64,000 nucleotides of DNA from Cohnella silvisoli (lineage in GTDB: Bacteria > Bacillota > Bacilli > Paenibacillales > Paenibacillaceae), in assembly GCF_021190915.1 (NCBI RefSeq), contig NZ_JAIOAP010000002.1, positions 248,001 to 312,000 of the forward strand, given 5' to 3'. A program made the position numbers and the translations under genes. Under the pieces are notes generated by a model, which saw nothing but the letters and a program-made list of their open reading frames with translations, did not search any database and had not been told where the DNA came from. Below are positions 50,970 to 61,332 of this stretch, piece by piece (positions within the stretch are counted from its first letter, which is position 1; every line of letters begins with the position of its first letter).

Positions 50970-53854
50970 AACGTCTCTCCCTCTTCGCCGGCGATGACCG
51001 GGTTTAACCAGGAGCTCACGCGGGCAGCCATGGCCGCCGTCGGCAAATGCTCCATCTTCGGACCGGGCAACGAATATAAGAAATATTTGCCATAGTTCGT
51101 GTCGATGACTCTTGTGTCATAGAGGATGACGATTCCTTTATCCGTCGCCGTCCGTACGAGTCGGCCGAATCCTTGCTTAAACTTAATAACCGCTTGAGGA
51201 AGCGAAAGCTTCATGAACGGACTTTTGTTCTCGGCTTGAAGCTTCTCCGACTTGGCTTCCGCGACGGGATGATTCGGCGGTTGGAAGGGCAGGCGGACGA
51301 TAGCCAGACAGGTAAGCACGTCTCCGGGCAAATCGATCCCTTCCCAGAAACTGCTTGTCCCGAGCAATACGGAAGCTGGCTGCTTAATGAACTGCTGGGT
51401 TAAGCGACTGCGGCTGCCGCCGTCGATTCCTTGCCCTAACACTTGAATATCGGACGACTGCAATCGCTCTTTAAGCGGTTCGTAGACGGTTTTGAGCATG
51501 CGATGGGAGGTGAACAGGACGAGCATTCGACCGCCGACCGTTTGCGCAACTTCCTGCAGCGAATGAATGAGCGCATTCAGGAAACCAGCCTCGCCATCCT
51601 TGCCCTTGATCGCGGGAAAATCCCTAGGGATGAGCACTAAAGCTTGCTCGCGATACCGGAAGGGCGATGGCAGCAGCGCCGTTTTCAACCGTCCATCCTT
51701 CTCTGCAGAGTCTAAACCAAGCTGATCGGTCACGTAACGGAAAGATTTATCGATCGTTAGAGTCGCCGAAGTCATGATTACGCTCGCTTTTCGATCAAAC
51801 ACGCCTTCCTTAAGCAAGCCGCTCACATCAGCGGGAACGCCGTAAACATAAACGGATCTCCCGCGGTACTGCGAGTGTCCTTCGACCCAATAGACAAATT
51901 CCGGTTTGCCAAGGGTAACGAACGATTGCGTATCCGCGCGAACGGAAGCCAAATCTTTCAGAACTCCGCTAAGATCCGTTAGCATTCCTTGCATGCTCAA
52001 TTCATCGGCTTCTTCTCGGATGTCGACCGTCAACTTCTCCAAGGGCCGTATGAAATCGGATAAAAGTTGGATCACGTTGTTTCCGTCAACGGATAAGCTA
52101 TCCCATTGCGTTGGCAGCTCGGAGGGTTTAATCCGCAAAGTAAAATTCCCCGTCTCATCGGTCGAAGCTTGCGAGGCAAGCAAATTAAACAGGGCTTCCA
52201 TCCATCGTTCCCAGGCATCGCGAATTTCGTGGATTTTGGGAAGAAGCACTTCCAGCTTTTCGGCCCAAACCGCAGATTCCCCTGTACCCATCGAAGAAAC
52301 CGAGCTAATGAGCTGCGGCAACAGTCCCGTCCTCGCATCTTTCCATACGCGCAGGAGAGGTATCGTTAATGAGGAATGTCCCGTCTTTTGTCCGAGATGC
52401 TGACTAGCCACTTCTTCAAGATGATGCGCTTCATCCACGATCAGACGATCGTAAGCCGGTAATAACCGATGGTCCGCGCGCATGTCTGTAAACACCAAAG
52501 CATGATTCGTAATGACAAGATCGGCCTTACCTGCTTCTTGTCTAGCACGGTGATAGAAACATCTGCGGAACCAAGGGCATGCCCGATTTAAGCAGGAAGC
52601 CGCATCGCTAGAAACCGCATCCCACTCTTCCTTATTACGACCCCCGATATTCAGTTCTTCCGATTCTCCCCGTTCGGTTTCCCCAAGCCATACCGTCATT
52701 CCTCCGCGGGTCACCGCGTCTTCGCGGCTTATCGCGTGCTCGGGCATTTGCTGCCTATTCTCGAACTTCCTCAAGCACAAGTAGTTGCTGCGGCCCTTGA
52801 ACACCGCCGCGCGAAAAGGCATCGGAAGAACTTTGTGCAGCAAAGGCAAATCCCTCTCCCGCAGCTGTTCCTGAAGCTGTATCGTGTGGGTGGTAACGAC
52901 GATTTTTTTGTCTTCTTTTAGCCCATAATATAAAGAAGGCAGCAAATAACCAAGCGATTTTCCCGTTCCTGTTCCCGCTTCCACCAGAAGATGGGAATCT
53001 TCTTGGAGCGCACCGAATACTTCCTGGAACATGATGTCCTGGCCTTCCCTAGATTCGTACGTAGGGAAAAGCTGCTTCAGGTTATCCTGCACCGTTTCCA
53101 TATATTGTTCGAACGATACGTCCTTTAATATTTCCGATGCTTCCGATGCCTCGCCGTTCCGGATCGAAGCGGTTTCGTCCCCCCAATCGCCGACGTTCAT
53201 GGCGAATTGACGGAAGTGATGAATTCCCTCTTCCATCATCGGGGGTTGCGTTTCCCGCCAAGCTGCGATATCGGCGATGAGCCATCCTAAGTCGTGACGG
53301 TCCGGATCGAACATGACGTTTAAGCGTTGCAGCGTGAATAGGGGCAGCGTGCGCAGCTTGTTCAGGCATAACAAGAACAGGTCGGCGGTCGCCAACGCGT
53401 CGCTATCCGCTTGATGGGGCCGGTCATGCTCGATTCCGAGCGTTTGCGTGAGCGAAGACAGCGAATAGGACGGCTGCGTAGGAAAAAGCAAACGCGTAAG
53501 TTCCACCGTATCCAGCATTCTTCCCGTAAACGGCAAATAACCGCTCCTGTCGAGGGCGGTTTGCAAGAAATGCGCATCGAAATCCACGTTGTGCCCGACC
53601 AATATAACGTCTTGGAGCAAGGGGACGATGTCGCTTAACATTTCGTCAAGCTCCGGAGCGGATCTGACATCCTCATCCGTAATCCCGGTCAATCGGGTAA
53701 TTTCAGAAGGTACCGTTGCGTTCGGACGGACAAAACTGGCATACGAGGAACAAACGGTACCCGCCTCATCGATTAGCGCGAGTCCCGTTTGTATGATTTC
53801 ATCTCTATCGGACGACATGCCCGTTGTTTCGAAATCGAGCACGGCAAATTTCAT
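50966..53854 (-). CDS. dinG: DinG-family exonuclease-helicase
   Basis: 962 residues: an N-terminal DEDD 3'-5' exonuclease domain (AVLDFETTG, then ILVGHNVDFDAHFL) and a C-terminal XPD-like helicase (Walker A VEAGTGTGKS; DEAH box in LIVDEAHHLEEVA). Four cysteines lie in the position of an XPD-type iron-sulfur cluster (one in YLCLRK and three in the SCLNRACPWFRRC stretch), unlike forms that lack them. Function: processing of damaged or structured DNA. Same neighbourhood as in B. subtilis, after panD. No SOS box was noticed upstream. Confidence 0.92.
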   Translation of the reverse strand: MKFAVLDFETTGMSSDRDEIIQTGLALIDEAGTVCSSYASFVRPNATVPSEITRLTGITDEDVRSAPELDEMLSDIVPLLQDVILVGHNVDFDAHFLQTALDRSGYLPFTGRMLDTVELTRLLFPTQPSYSLSSLTQTLGIEHDRPHQADSDALATADLFLLCLNKLRTLPLFTLQRLNVMFDPDRHDLGWLIADIAAWRETQPPMMEEGIHHFRQFAMNVGDWGDETASIRNGEASEASEILKDVSFEQYMETVQDNLKQLFPTYESREGQDIMFQEVFGALQEDSHLLVEAGTGTGKSLGYLLPSLYYGLKEDKKIVVTTHTIQLQEQLRERDLPLLHKVLPMPFRAAVFKGRSNYLCLRKFENRQQMPEHAISREDAVTRGGMTVWLGETERGESEELNIGGRNKEEWDAVSSDAASCLNRACPWFRRCFYHRARQEAGKADLVITNHALVFTDMRADHRLLPAYDRLIVDEAHHLEEVASQHLGQKTGHSSLTIPLLRVWKDARTGLLPQLISSVSSMGTGESAVWAEKLEVLLPKIHEIRDAWERWMEALFNLLASQASTDETGNFTLRIKPSELPTQWDSLSVDGNNVIQLLSDFIRPLEKLTVDIREEADELSMQGMLTDLSGVLKDLASVRADTQSFVTLGKPEFVYWVEGHSQYRGRSVYVYGVPADVSGLLKEGVFDRKASVIMTSATLTIDKSFRYVTDQLGLDSAEKDGRLKTALLPSPFRYREQALVLIPRDFPAIKGKDGEAGFLNALIHSLQEVAQTVGGRMLVLFTSHRMLKTVYEPLKERLQSSDIQVLGQGIDGGSRSRLTQQFIKQPASVLLGTSSFWEGIDLPGDVLTCLAIVRLPFQPPNHPVAEAKSEKLQAENKSPFMKLSLPQAVIKFKQGFGRLVRTATDKGIVILYDTRVIDTNYGKYFLYSLPGPKMEHLPTAAMAARVSSWLNPVIAGEEGETL

Positions 53855-53907
53855 TGCGGACTTCCTTTCCTTCCGGCAAGCAGAACTATAGATAACGGCG
53901 ATTGTTA

Positions 53908-54543
53908 TTAAACGTGAACCATGGTTTGCAATTCCGCGCTTCCGAATTGAAGCTGCAGCTGTCCATTACCCTGTCGGATGGATTCTAAGTTGGCCTTGGC
54001 ATCGCCGAAAGCAGGATCCGACTCTAATGCCTTATGGAAATAACTTTGTGCCTGCTCAAGATGCGCATAGACTGCCGAGATGCAGCCAAGTGCATTATAA
54101 GCGATAGCCTGCATTCGAGCTTCATCCGTTATTGCGGTAATGAATTGAAAATGCCGTTGGGCTTCATTCCATTGTTTCATATGCATGCGTGACATGGCAA
54201 GAAACATTCTTGCGCCAATAAAATCCGGATATACGGCGATCGCTTCCTCGAATTGCTCCGAAGAATGCTTGAACATTTGAAGCTTGAAATATCCTTGCCC
54301 TTTGACATAACAATCCAGTTGCTTCTGTTGTTCGGTTACTTGCGCCGTTTGTTGCTGGAGTTCCCGGAACAAACCCATTTTGTCTTCAAACTGAAGCCAT
54401 GATTCAATAATATCATCACTTACCGTTTTGAGCATATCCCATTGTTGCTGCAGAACTTTTTTTTCTTCGCTGGCTGCTTGCGGATAACGCAATATAAGAT
54501 CGTCGAGCACGTCGTTCATTGTCGCGAACCATTGCCGAATCAT
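53908..54543 (-). CDS. TPR-repeat protein
   Basis: 211 residues, helical, with at least three tetratricopeptide-like repeats between about 85 and 195 (for example AYNALGCISAVYAHLEQAQSYFHKALESDP-type units). No signal peptide. The ATG at 54543 has GGGGGG 6 nt upstream; the longer frame begins without a ribosome binding site. Probably a protein-interaction factor; target unknown. It sits between dinG and panD. Confidence 0.7.
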   Translation of the reverse strand: MIRQWFATMNDVLDDLILRYPQAASEEKKVLQQQWDMLKTVSDDIIESWLQFEDKMGLFRELQQQTAQVTEQQKQLDCYVKGQGYFKLQMFKHSSEQFEEAIAVYPDFIGARMFLAMSRMHMKQWNEAQRHFQFITAITDEARMQAIAYNALGCISAVYAHLEQAQSYFHKALESDPAFGDAKANLESIRQGNGQLQLQFGSAELQTMVHV

Positions 54544-54613
54544 GTTCGTCCCCCCTTGTCGCAAGTAAAACTGTACTGCTCATTCTGCGTTCCAAGGAGG
54601 TGTTTCATACGCG

Positions 54614-54997
54614 TTACAAAACGGTCGAATGAGGCTCTTCCGCCAACAATTTGACAACCCGATTATGTTCGTCCATGATCGCCACCCTTGGATGATGGTT
54701 GCGCGCTTCTTCATCGGTCATAAATCCATAATTAATAATGATGACTTGATCCCCCGGCTGCACGAGCCTTGCGGCCGCACCGTTCAAGCAAATGACACCC
54801 GAGCCCCTTGGCCCGGGGATTGCGTACGTCTCGAAACGAGCGCCATTGTTATTGTTCACGATTTGAACTTTTTCATCAGGCAATATGTCGACCAGTTCCA
54901 GCAAATCTTGGTCAATCGTTACGCTGCCTACATAGTTCAAGTTTGCTTCCGTTACCGTCGCGCGATGTATTTTGGATTTCATCATTTGGCGAAACAT
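54614..54997 (-). CDS. panD: Aspartate 1-decarboxylase (PanD)
   Basis: Makes beta-alanine for pantothenate from aspartate. 127 residues. The self-cleavage site Gly24-Ser25 in NYVGSVTID, where Ser25 becomes the pyruvoyl group, is in the usual position only if the start at 54997 is used, which settles the start. It overlaps panC by 16 nt. Last gene of panBCD. Confidence 0.95.
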   Translation of the reverse strand: MFRQMMKSKIHRATVTEANLNYVGSVTIDQDLLELVDILPDEKVQIVNNNNGARFETYAIPGPRGSGVICLNGAAARLVQPGDQVIIINYGFMTDEEARNHHPRVAIMDEHNRVVKLLAEEPHSTVL

Positions 54998-55890
54998 AGT
55001 CCATCACCAACCTTCAAAGGATTAAGGATCGTATTATCGATAAGCCGCGTTTTACCGAATTTTACCGCTAATGCGATTAATAAAGTACAATCCGTTTCTA
55101 TAAGAGGCTTTTGTCCATCAGGCGTACTTAAATCTGGATACGATAAAATATCTACGTAATCGATAACCGCCAGCGGTTCTTTGCGAATTTCTTCCTTCAA
55201 GCGGTTAATTAGTTGAGCAGCGTTCAGACCTTCATGAAGCCATTCCGGTACTTTCGGGAGCGACTTTGATAAAATAAGGGCTTGATCTCGCTCCGCCGGC
55301 TTTAAGTATACATTGCGCGAGCTGAGTGCCAATCCGTCCGCCTCGCGCTGGATCGGGCAAGGAACGATTTCAACCGGTATGTTAAGGTCTTGCGTCATTC
55401 GCGTAATTACGGCGATCTGTTGGGCATCCTTCATGCCGAAGTAGGCGCGATCCGGCTGTACGATGTTGAACAGCTTCGTCACAACCGTTGCGACGCCGTC
55501 GAAATGTCCGGGGCGGCTCGATCCGCATAATCGATCCGTGATTTCCGCAACCGTTACCCCTGTTAAGGTTTTCTGGGGATACATTTCGTTAACATCCGGA
55601 ATAAATACGATTTGCGTGCCGGAAGCCGCGGCAACCCGAATATCCCTCTCTTCGTCCCTTGGATATTTATCCAAATCTTCGTTAGGCCCGAATTGCAAAG
55701 GGTTGACGAAGATGCTAAGGACGGTCAACCCGTTATCGGATGCGGACTTGCGCAGCAAGCTTGCATGGCCTTCATGTAAATACCCCATCGTCGGGACGAA
55801 ACCGACCGTTGAATGCTCCGGATTCCGTCGTCTATAGGCTGCGATCTCTTGCCGCAATTCGGCAATCGTGCGAATAATTTTCGGCGTCAT
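54982..55890 (-). CDS. panC: Pantothenate synthetase (PanC)
   Basis: Joins pantoate and beta-alanine using ATP. 302 residues; the nucleotidyltransferase signature [12 protein letters not shown] contains the HxGH motif, and the KMSKS-like loop is ALSSRNVYL. Start overlaps panB by 4 nt, end overlaps panD, so the three are translated together. Confidence 0.96.
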   Translation of the reverse strand: MTPKIIRTIAELRQEIAAYRRRNPEHSTVGFVPTMGYLHEGHASLLRKSASDNGLTVLSIFVNPLQFGPNEDLDKYPRDEERDIRVAAASGTQIVFIPDVNEMYPQKTLTGVTVAEITDRLCGSSRPGHFDGVATVVTKLFNIVQPDRAYFGMKDAQQIAVITRMTQDLNIPVEIVPCPIQREADGLALSSRNVYLKPAERDQALILSKSLPKVPEWLHEGLNAAQLINRLKEEIRKEPLAVIDYVDILSYPDLSTPDGQKPLIETDCTLLIALAVKFGKTRLIDNTILNPLKVGDGLCFAK

Positions 55891-56750
55891 TTCCCTTCGC
55901 CTCCGTACAGCTTGGATGAAAGGCTTTGAACGGAAGATTGATCTAATGGAAAAGAATGCTTCTCCTCCGGAAAAGCTTTTGTTTTCACTTCGTCCACGTA
56001 CTCCGTAATGGCGCTGCGAATCGTATCGCCGATATTCGCGTAGCTTTTCACCATTTTTTTGTCCCGAATGCCGGATCCGTAACGAAGCAAATCATGATAA
56101 ACAAGAACTTGCCCATCGCATCCGCGTCCTGCTCCAATACCGATCGTCGGTATTCCAATCGAATGCGTCACAGCCGCCGCCAGCTCCTCCGTAACGAGCT
56201 CCAGCACCACGCCGAATGCTCCGGCTTGCTCCAATGCTTTCGCGTCTTGCAGAAGCTTCTCGGCCTCCTCGTTGCTTTTCCCTTGTACCCTGTATCCGCC
56301 GATCTGATGAACGGATTGCGGTGTAAGGCCGATATGTCCAAGTACGGGAATACCTGCTGACGTCAACAAACGAATCTCATCAGTCAACTCTGCGCCGCCT
56401 TCGAGCTTCACGGCATGAGCGCCGCCTTCCTGCATGATTCTGGCCGCGTTGCGCAGGGTCGCTTCCGGTCCTAACCGATAAGTCGCGAAAGGCATATCCG
56501 TCACGACCATCGTTCCCGGGGCTCCTCGTACGACCGCGCGGGTATGATAGACCATATCGTCCAACGTGACCGGAACCGTCGTATCGTAACCGAGCACTAC
56601 GTTACCTAGAGAATCGCCGACAAGGATAATGTCCACGCCCGCTTCTTCCGACAGCATCGCCGAAGGATAGTCATAAGCTGTCAGCATAGCGATCGGTTTA
56701 TTCTGGCTCTTCATTGCTTTAAGACGCGGAAGGGTCAAAGCTTGTTTCAT
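55887..56750 (-). CDS. panB: Ketopantoate hydroxymethyltransferase (PanB)
   Basis: First committed step of pantothenate synthesis: adds a hydroxymethyl group to 2-oxoisovalerate from methylene-tetrahydrofolate. 287 residues; metal and substrate motifs VDIILVGDSLGNVVLGYDTT and LGHIGLTPQSV are typical. First gene of panBCD. The transcript appears to start about 250 nt upstream (promoter 56999-57027), giving a long leader. Confidence 0.96.
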   Translation of the reverse strand: MKQALTLPRLKAMKSQNKPIAMLTAYDYPSAMLSEEAGVDIILVGDSLGNVVLGYDTTVPVTLDDMVYHTRAVVRGAPGTMVVTDMPFATYRLGPEATLRNAARIMQEGGAHAVKLEGGAELTDEIRLLTSAGIPVLGHIGLTPQSVHQIGGYRVQGKSNEEAEKLLQDAKALEQAGAFGVVLELVTEELAAAVTHSIGIPTIGIGAGRGCDGQVLVYHDLLRYGSGIRDKKMVKSYANIGDTIRSAITEYVDEVKTKAFPEEKHSFPLDQSSVQSLSSKLYGGEGK

Positions 56751-56998
56751 GGGATATCCTCCTAATGATTACAGGATATAACAACAAAAAAACCCATTTT
56801 GCCCATGAGCAAAAAAGGTCGCCATTCAACATAGAACGTCCTTCACGTCCTTCTGTCTCGGTCCTTTCGGCTCAGAGCAGAATCCGCCGCGAATCATTGA
56901 CGGTATTGGATAATTGTTGCTTCATTCATTCAATCTACTTAATCCATCTTGCTTCACAAGTGCGGTTCACTGCGACAGCGATACCACCTTGTGCGGCA

Positions 56999-57027
56999 AT
57001 TATAACAGATTTCGTGTTCGACGTCTA
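56999..57027 (-). promoter_or_regulatory. Likely panBCD promoter with long leader
   Basis: Minus strand TAGACG (57022-57027), 17 nt, TATAAT (56999-57004), just beyond the birA stop. The leader to panB is about 240 nt and can form a hairpin near its start (CACAAG/CTTGTG); two U-runs near 56785-56815 might mark an attenuator. No known riboswitch class was recognised in it. Confidence 0.5.
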
Positions 57028-57993
57028 TGAACCGACTTCTCCCGAATAAACCGTGCGGTAACTTCCGTCGGCAAGCTCCACCTTCAGGCCGCCCATGTCA
57101 TCCAAGCCGCGCGGCACTCCATGAACGGGACCTTGCGGTGTATTTAACGTCGTCTGATTATTCAATGTGACAGCATGCGCTTCCCACAAAGATCGGATAG
57201 GCGCAAACCCCTGCTCTAGGTACAACCCGTACAACCGCTCGAATTCCTCGAGAATGATCGCGATAAGATCGCTTCGGTTAACGGCTTCTCCTGAAGCCAT
57301 TTTCAACGATACGGCTTTGGGCAGCAGCTCTTCGGGGTAATCCTCGGCATCCAAATTAACCGATATTCCCATTCCGACGACGACATAACGCAATCTTTCG
57401 TCTTCCGCTGCCGACTCCAGTAAAATGCCGCTGATTTTTTTGCCGTTCACGAGCAAATCATTCGGCCATTTAATCCCGATTGTTACCGGAACGACGCGGG
57501 AAATCGCGCGGCTCAAGGCGACCGCCGCAAGCAATGTCAATTGCGGCGTTAGCGGCAAAGGTACGGGCGGACGAAGCAGAAGGCTCATCCATACGCCCTT
57601 ACCTGCCGGCGATACCCACGAGCGGCCCATTCGTCCGCGTCCGCTCGTCTGTTGTTCGGCGATGACGAGAGTGCCTTCGGAAGCGCCCTCTTCGGCAAGG
57701 CGGCGCAACTCGTCTTGCGTGGAAGCTACCACATCAAGCAATCGCAGATTGCGTCCGAAATTCCGCGTATTTATTTTGGGAAGCAGTTCATGCACAGATA
57801 ACCGCGAAGGTTTACCCGTCAAGCGGTAACCAAGGCGCGGAACAGCCTCGATCGTATAGCCGTTTGACTCCAGCTTGCGTACCTGCTTCCAGACGGCAGT
57901 GCGGCTTACGTTAAGCTTGCGGCTGATTTCTTCGCCCGATACGTACTCCCCGGCCTCTGCTTCCAATAGACTCAGCAATGAATCCTTGCTCAT
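57025..57993 (-). CDS. birA: Biotin-protein ligase and biotin operon repressor (BirA)
   Basis: 322 residues: an N-terminal helix-turn-helix (EEISRKLNVSRTAVWKQVRKL), the biotin/ATP-binding domain (QQTSGRGRMGRSW, then IGIKWPNDL) and a small C-terminal SH3-like domain. It biotinylates carboxylases and, with biotinyl-AMP, represses biotin genes. 29 nt downstream of cca. Confidence 0.95.
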   Translation of the reverse strand: MSKDSLLSLLEAEAGEYVSGEEISRKLNVSRTAVWKQVRKLESNGYTIEAVPRLGYRLTGKPSRLSVHELLPKINTRNFGRNLRLLDVVASTQDELRRLAEEGASEGTLVIAEQQTSGRGRMGRSWVSPAGKGVWMSLLLRPPVPLPLTPQLTLLAAVALSRAISRVVPVTIGIKWPNDLLVNGKKISGILLESAAEDERLRYVVVGMGISVNLDAEDYPEELLPKAVSLKMASGEAVNRSDLIAIILEEFERLYGLYLEQGFAPIRSLWEAHAVTLNNQTTLNTPQGPVHGVPRGLDDMGGLKVELADGSYRTVYSGEVGS

Positions 57994-58022
57994 CGTTATT
58001 CCCCTTTCGATAAGGACCAGAG

Positions 58023-59324
58023 CTACGATTCCCTATTTCCAATTGTTGATTTCGCAGTTGCTAGAAGCGATCCCTTATCGTTGGGAAGACATCCTAACGC
58101 TACCTCTTCCAGCAATCGCTCAAGCAGCTCCGCAATCCAGGGTCCCGGAGATTTGTCAAGCAAACGACTGAGCTCGTCCCCGCGTACGTCAAGCTCCGAT
58201 ATAGAAGCAGCCGGCATCTCTTCAAGCCAGCTGCTTTCTTCTAACCGCGTCGCTTTGCAAGATTCGTTCAGCTCCAGCCAATCTTCAGCTATCGTCCGCC
58301 CGTAAGCCAGCACGAGCCGAATCCATTGTTCTTTATACTCTAACGAATGCTCTTCGAATGCAGTCAACTGTTCGCTCATGCCTACGACACCAGCTATTCG
58401 CGTCGTACGTCTACCGCTTATGCGGAATATACCGCATATTTCCATGCTGTCCTTTTCGCTAAGTCCCATACCGGCAAATAAAGCGGCCCAGCGCAAATCG
58501 GGATCTGCAATCAAGGGAAGATACAGCAAATCGTTCTCTAACGAACCTATACCGGAAAAAGTAATATCCCATTCCCAAGGAAGCTCATTAAAGCGATATT
58601 GCTCGGCGACGGTCTGAAAACCAGCGGGCAACGGTTCTTTTAAGTTCGTAAGCAATCCGCTCTTAAGCAGATAGTGACAGGCTTGCTCCGGTCCGCTGCC
58701 CGCCATCATCTTGTCCCACTCGACGCTGACGCGTTCGATAGCGACTTGCCGGAGCTTGGAGCGATGCTTGATGATAGCTTGTTTTACTTCCGGCAGCAGC
58801 GTGAAATCGAATTCCGCGGCAAACCGAATCGCCCGAAGCATTCTCAAGGCGTCTTCACTGAAACGTTCGAACGCCTCTCCAACGCAGCGGACGACTCCTG
58901 CTTGCATGTCCTCCCTGCCCCCGAACGGATCGACGACTTCGCCGTCAAGACCGACAGCCATCGCGTTCATCGTAAAGTCCCGCCTTGCTAAATCTTCCCG
59001 CACGTCAAGCACGAACGCGACCTCATCCGGCCGCCGCGAGTCCGAATAACCAAACTCTTGCCGGAACGTTGTCACCTCGAACGATCGACCGTTTTCCAAT
59101 ACCGTCACCGTTCCATGCTTCACTCCGGTCGGCACAGTCCTTGCGAACAAATCCACAACTTCATCGGGTTTAGCCGATGTGGCGATATCAATATCGTTAA
59201 GTCTCCGCCCCATGAACTTGTCCCTCACGCATCCCCCGACCAAATAAGCCTGATGTCCGCTTAGCACAAGTTTGCGTATGACTTCCAACCCTTCCGCCCA
59301 CAGAATCTCGTCCTGCTCATCCAT
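58023..59324 (-). CDS. cca: CCA tRNA nucleotidyltransferase
   Basis: Adds or repairs the 3' CCA of tRNAs. 433 residues; the nucleotidyltransferase motif GGCVRDKFMGRRLNDIDIAT carries the catalytic Asp pair, followed by DFTMNAMA and RMLRAIRFAAEF. Class II bacterial enzyme. Same order as in Bacillus (bshA-cca-birA). Confidence 0.95.
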   Translation of the reverse strand: MDEQDEILWAEGLEVIRKLVLSGHQAYLVGGCVRDKFMGRRLNDIDIATSAKPDEVVDLFARTVPTGVKHGTVTVLENGRSFEVTTFRQEFGYSDSRRPDEVAFVLDVREDLARRDFTMNAMAVGLDGEVVDPFGGREDMQAGVVRCVGEAFERFSEDALRMLRAIRFAAEFDFTLLPEVKQAIIKHRSKLRQVAIERVSVEWDKMMAGSGPEQACHYLLKSGLLTNLKEPLPAGFQTVAEQYRFNELPWEWDITFSGIGSLENDLLYLPLIADPDLRWAALFAGMGLSEKDSMEICGIFRISGRRTTRIAGVVGMSEQLTAFEEHSLEYKEQWIRLVLAYGRTIAEDWLELNESCKATRLEESSWLEEMPAASISELDVRGDELSRLLDKSPGPWIAELLERLLEEVALGCLPNDKGSLLATAKSTIGNRES

Positions 59325-59363
59325 AAGACGCCAATCCCCTCCAGTCGTACTCCCGTCGTGAGC

Positions 59364-60527
59364 CTATACGTTACAAGCCGGAACGGGAATCTTGAGCGGC
59401 ATCCCCAACACGCGATAGTAAATTTCCTCATATTGCGCCGTAATTAGCTCGTTGCAGAACACATGATGAGCACGCTGCAAGCAAGCTTCGCGGAAATCGG
59501 CGTATAATTTAACATTCGTTAATAATTTCAAGGCATTTTCCGCCATATCGTCCGTATCCCCTATTGGTGACAGGTACCCGGTCGTTCCATGCTGAACGAG
59601 TTCCGGGATACCGCCGGCGACTGAGCCGATCGTCGGCACTCCGCACGCCATCGCCTCCAAAGCGACCAATCCGAAACTTTCTTTCTCCGATGGAAGCAGC
59701 ATTAAATCCGCTATAGATATAACTTGAGCCACGTCGTCTTGTTTCCCCAGAAAGTGGACGCGGTGCGATAAACCCATGGCATTGATTTTCGTCTGTATTT
59801 TCGGCAAATCCGGCCCTTCTCCCACAAGCACGAGTTTGGTCGGGATTTTGGCGTTGACCTTGGCGAAAATGTCGATTACGTCGACCGTCCGTTTCACTGG
59901 CCTGAAGTTGGAAATATGCATTAATACTTTCTCGTGCGGTTCGGCATAATCCCGGCGAAGGTCGGTGCATTCACGAGGATAATAAATCCGCTTGTCCACG
60001 AAATTATAAGTTAAATCAATGGGCTCTTGAATGTCTAAGAGCTCACGCGTTTCCTTGATTAGATCGCGGCTAACCGCGGTGACGGCATCGCTCTTGCGAA
60101 TGCCGAGCCGAATAATGTCCTTAAGCGTCTCATCCTGCGCAAGCACGGTAATATCCGTCCCATGCAGCGTCGTGACGACCTTCAAGTCATCCCCGGCCAT
60201 CTGTTTGGCCAAAATCGCACAAATCGCATGAGGTACCGCATAATGGACGTGCAGCAGGTCCAGTTTCTGCAGCCTTGCGACTTGGTTCATTTTGCTGGCT
60301 AAAGATAAATCGTACGGAGGATATCGAAACACGTAATAATCCGAAACCTCTACTTCGTGGTAGAAAATGTTGCGGTGAAACTTGCCTAGGCGAAACGGCA
60401 TGCTATGAGTAATAAAATGAATTTCGTGCCCCTTCTCCGCCAGCAGCTTGCCAAGTTCAGTCGCAACGACGCCGGAGCCTCCAAGCGATGGGTAACAAGT
60501 AATCCCGATTCTGAGCGGTCGATTCAT
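59364..60527 (-). CDS. bshA: Bacillithiol synthesis glycosyltransferase BshA
   Basis: Joins N-acetylglucosamine to L-malate to start bacillithiol synthesis. 387 residues of the GT4 fold: GGSGVVATELGKLLAEKGHE near the start and the C-terminal PSEKESFGLVALEAMACG motif. The open frame extends 16 codons upstream, but the ATG at 60527 with GGAGGAG just ahead gives the usual length. Followed in the genome by the deacetylase gene bshB1. Confidence 0.95.
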   Translation of the reverse strand: MNRPLRIGITCYPSLGGSGVVATELGKLLAEKGHEIHFITHSMPFRLGKFHRNIFYHEVEVSDYYVFRYPPYDLSLASKMNQVARLQKLDLLHVHYAVPHAICAILAKQMAGDDLKVVTTLHGTDITVLAQDETLKDIIRLGIRKSDAVTAVSRDLIKETRELLDIQEPIDLTYNFVDKRIYYPRECTDLRRDYAEPHEKVLMHISNFRPVKRTVDVIDIFAKVNAKIPTKLVLVGEGPDLPKIQTKINAMGLSHRVHFLGKQDDVAQVISIADLMLLPSEKESFGLVALEAMACGVPTIGSVAGGIPELVQHGTTGYLSPIGDTDDMAENALKLLTNVKLYADFREACLQRAHHVFCNELITAQYEEIYYRVLGMPLKIPVPACNV

Positions 60528-60618
60528 GTCGACTCCTCCATTCCACGATACGAACCGATATTGCGTGCCTAGCACCGCATATCGATTGTCATTATCTATT
60601 GTATTCCCTCAATATTCG

Positions 60619-61332
60619 TCAATAGAATCGATTTAGCGCAATCGGTCCTTTGGAAATAAATCCTTCGGCGAATTCGATTTTTTTGGCTTGTCCGAGCAAG
60701 CGGTCTCTAGCTATGATCAGATCCAGATAAGCCCCCGTCAGCGGCGTTTCCACCCAATCGGCTTGATTGCCGTCCGGCAGAAACTGCGACTTGTACGCTT
60801 TCAGGGCTGTCATCTTAATATCGTGGACGTCGCTTACATCGATTAGGAGTTGCGGCGGGTGCGCGTCATTGATGAAATAAAAATACAACTGCTCTACCGT
60901 CCAAGCGGGCAATTCGGGCATATACCTTCTCAACTTCGCGTTAAACACCGCTTCTTCCGCCATTTTGCTGCAAGCAATATGATCGGGATGACGATCTACG
61001 ACATAGGGTGCGAATACCAGCCGAGGACGATAACGGCGAATGGCGTCCACCATAAGATCGGTTTGCTGGGCAATCGCGGCGAGCCGGCGATCGGGCAAAC
61101 CCAAATTTTCGCGCACGGTCAAGCCAAGCGCCGCGCTTGCTGCTGCCGCTTCCTTCTGACGGATTTCTACGTTACCGTTCGAAGACATTTCGGCGTAAGT
61201 CAAATCGATAATGCCGACCGATAATCCGTCTCTAATATGTTTAGCGATCGTCCCGCCCATGCCAATCTCCGCGTCATCCGGATGTGCGGCAAATACGAGC
61301 ATGTCCAGCTGTTTATACGAATTAAGACTCAT
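60619..61332 (-). CDS. bshB1: Bacillithiol synthesis deacetylase BshB1
   Basis: Removes the acetyl group from N-acetylglucosaminyl malate. 237 residues of the PIG-L/LmbE fold; zinc site [12 protein letters not shown] near the N-terminus and HPDH further on. Its start overlaps mgsA by 4 nt. Confidence 0.95.
   Translation of the reverse strand: MSLNSYKQLDMLVFAAHPDDAEIGMGGTIAKHIRDGLSVGIIDLTYAEMSSNGNVEIRQKEAAAASAALGLTVRENLGLPDRRLAAIAQQTDLMVDAIRRYRPRLVFAPYVVDRHPDHIACSKMAEEAVFNAKLRRYMPELPAWTVEQLYFYFINDAHPPQLLIDVSDVHDIKMTALKAYKSQFLPDGNQADWVETPLTGAYLDLIIARDRLLGQAKKIEFAEGFISKGPIALNRFY

Noticed and set aside
56978..56990. AAGGTGGTATCGC on the minus strand, resembling a T-box motif
   Set aside because: It would lie within the first ~20 nt of the transcript, directly behind TATAAT, with no stem I or specifier loop ahead of it and no matching terminator; a chance match is more likely.
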